DNA of 64,000 bases, from positions 2,418,001-2,482,000 of the forward strand of contig JAJFZO010000889.1 in the NCBI GenBank assembly GCA_021397835.1. Direction: 5' to 3'. Below the pieces are notes generated by a model that worked only from the letters and a program-made list of their open reading frames with translations, ran no database searches and was not told the origin of the DNA. Every line of letters begins with the position of its first letter. Positions within the stretch are counted from its first letter, which is position 1. The translations under genes and the position numbers were made by a program. This DNA comes from Moringa oleifera. Taxonomy: Eukaryota; Streptophyta; Magnoliopsida; Brassicales; Moringaceae. Positions 62,419 through 64,000 of the stretch are shown here, piece after piece.

Positions 62419-64000
62419 TCATGATTTCACATCTTTCAGTTGTCCTCCTTTTTCAAGCTCACCAACTAGATCCCTCAGTGAAGGAACCTTCATGGCCAGA
62501 GTCCTGTACAATCTAGAATATCGAGCTCGGGTGCCATCTGCAGTCCTTGCTAAGGCAAGCAAGCTTAATGCCTCTGGGAGTTGGGTGAATACTTGTTTCA
62601 TTTCCTCTAAGCTCATGTTTTCTAAAATTGATGGTCTGGGAACAACCCTCACAATTTCACCACCTTTGGGTTCCTGAACACGGGCATCTGCTTTAATGAC
62701 CAGTTCAGAGTTTGAGTTTGCTCCACATTTGATTATAAATGGTGCCGTGGAGCCTGTGTTGAACTGCAGGACATTCCACTGTGCCACATCAGTTTCAGTG
62801 GAGGATACTGAATCTGCAGATGGTTTGCGAGCATGTGATGGTTCTATAACAAGGTCATCTTCTTCAGCAATTGACTGCAGCAGAAAATGGCAGATTGTAA
62901 ACATATATCAGGAAGTATAGAGCCATTTCACTTCATTTCTTCATGCAACAAAACGTATTCATTTGTTTCTCAGCCAATTCAGCAGCATAAAGCCATCCCA
63001 ATACATGAGAACTAGAGCCACTTTCATTTTCTTCCCATTCTTCAACCAGTTACAGCTACTTAAATCTTAATTTATCAAGAAAAAGAACCAAGCCCCTTGC
63101 AGGCATTCAACCAGTCAAGCCAGCAAAATAAAACAATATTTTAGGAAGATTTATGCTTTAAGACACTTAGTGCTTTCCGGAACATGTTCATGATCCTAAA
63201 AATTTGAGGATTGGGATAGCTACATATTATAAGCTTTTAGCCTCAAACATTCTGATGTGCTTCTGAGACTAATAACATCGGTCTCCAGTAACTGACTTGA
63301 ACTCCATTAGAGAATAATTGAGTTTCCACAAAAATCCACAAAATCCCACTTGTCAACAAAAAGATTTTAAATACCTCAACCACACGACGAGCATCAGCAA
63401 TTTGCCTCTGGGCACAGGGATGATCAATGTCGAGAAGAGAAGGCATTCGTTCAGCAAGTTCATCGATGGATGCAAGCATTGCTTTCTTCTTACTTTTACC
63501 AATGGTGTTCACAGAGGACTGTCTCATAATATCCTGTTCAAAGTATAAATAATGTCTTCATCAATTGTTCTACAAAGAGCTAAAACAACAATTGCAAAAT
63601 GCAGTGAAAGAATATAAAACCTTGATTTGCTTCAGTATGCCATCAAGAGAAATTAGAGATGCTAATCGTGCGTCTTCTGCTGCAGTAGAAGGATTCCTAA
63701 CAGACATACTACCATCTTCTGATGTAAGCAAAGCTACATCACTTCTCATTTGTTGCAATATCTGGTTACCACACAGCAAATCATATATGTCAATGGATAT
63801 TTCATAGGCACGAGAACAAAACATTATAAGCCAACAGAATAAAGATAATGTAGAAAAACTTTAATTACGGGATGATAATGGGCACACACAAAATTAAGAG
63901 GTTGATGGGTAATAACTACCTTCCTTCTTTTGTGATCAACAGACTCGAGAGCTGATCGTAGCTTTGCTACTTGTGCTGCATCCTCTGCCTCCTCTGCAGC
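62419..64000 (-). CDS. KIN-14A/B-like kinesin (KAC/KCA type), C-terminal exons only
   Basis: Exons in transcript order: 64000(partial)-63920, 63761-63621, 63533-63375, 62874-62419 (TGA at 62419-62421); 279 codons before the stop. The 5' part, including the motor domain, lies beyond the window. The visible part is the tail: a helical Ala/Glu-rich segment (EEAEDAAQVAKLRSALESVD), blocks MRSDVALLTSEDGSMSVRNP and KKKAMLASIDELAERMPSLL, then a conserved end with WNVLQFNTGSTAPFIIKCGA and LALARTADGTRARYSRLYRT. From memory these match the C-termini of plant KIN-14A/KIN-14B, involved in actin-dependent chloroplast movement (KAC) and found as CDKA partners (KCA). The motor cannot be checked here. At5g65460 lies near At5g65440, a relative of the large gene at 6.7-17.6 kb, which agrees with this call. 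Confidence 0.78.

Noticed and set aside
1..64000. CRISPR arrays, bacterial operons or phage genes
   Set aside because: All genes are spliced plant genes; no regularly spaced repeats or prokaryotic gene organisation occur.

Overview
This window is nuclear DNA from a flowering plant, most likely a woody eudicot. The reasons are multi-exon genes with GT-AG introns, chloroplast- and plant-specific families (CURT1 thylakoid protein, plant-type UBP with a MYND finger, KIN-14 kinesin tail), a eukaryotic tRNA-Ser, intronic box C/D snoRNAs and a Ty1/copia relic. I cannot name the species. Exon limits below were placed by hand from splice sites and reading-frame continuity. In every gene listed as complete the exons join in frame from ATG to stop.

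Layout: (1) 1-3998, plus: 3' part of a CURT1D-like thylakoid-curvature gene; its second intron holds two homologous 99-nt box C/D snoRNAs. (2) 5.9-17.6 kb, plus: a 22-coding-exon gene for a ~1236-residue plant protein of unknown function (At4g24610-like). (3) 20.5-21.5 kb, minus: an intronless mitochondrial dicarboxylate carrier. (4) 22-28.2 kb: an AT-rich gene desert whose only gene is a tRNA-Ser(GCU). (5) 28.3-35.6 kb, plus: a UBP16-like ubiquitin protease; its long first intron contains a SINE-like element and a foldback element. (6) 36.2-37.8 kb, plus: an IMPACT/YigZ (UPF0029) protein. (7) 39.0-39.9 kb, minus: a bHLH131-like transcription factor. (8) 40-51 kb: gene-poor, with a decayed copia retrotransposon (about 44.6-49.0 kb, minus), a small unrecognised charged ORF and a 57-bp perfect inverted repeat. 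(9) 51.5-60.9 kb, minus: a 17-exon GPI ethanolamine phosphate transferase 2 (PIGG/GPI7) gene. (10) 62.4-64.0 kb, minus: the 3' end of a KIN-14A/B-like (KAC/KCA) kinesin gene that continues beyond the window.

The genes are ordinary housekeeping and plastid/cytoskeletal genes, not one pathway. Their order is informative. From memory, the Arabidopsis relatives lie in small groups (At4g24560-24570-24610; At4g38070-38090-38100; At2g22500-22530; At5g65440-65460), so this window looks like a less-rearranged version of a block that was duplicated and fractionated in Arabidopsis. I found no convincing new multi-gene system. The best leads are the paired snoRNAs, the perfect inverted repeat, and the possible alternative starts of the IMPACT-like gene.
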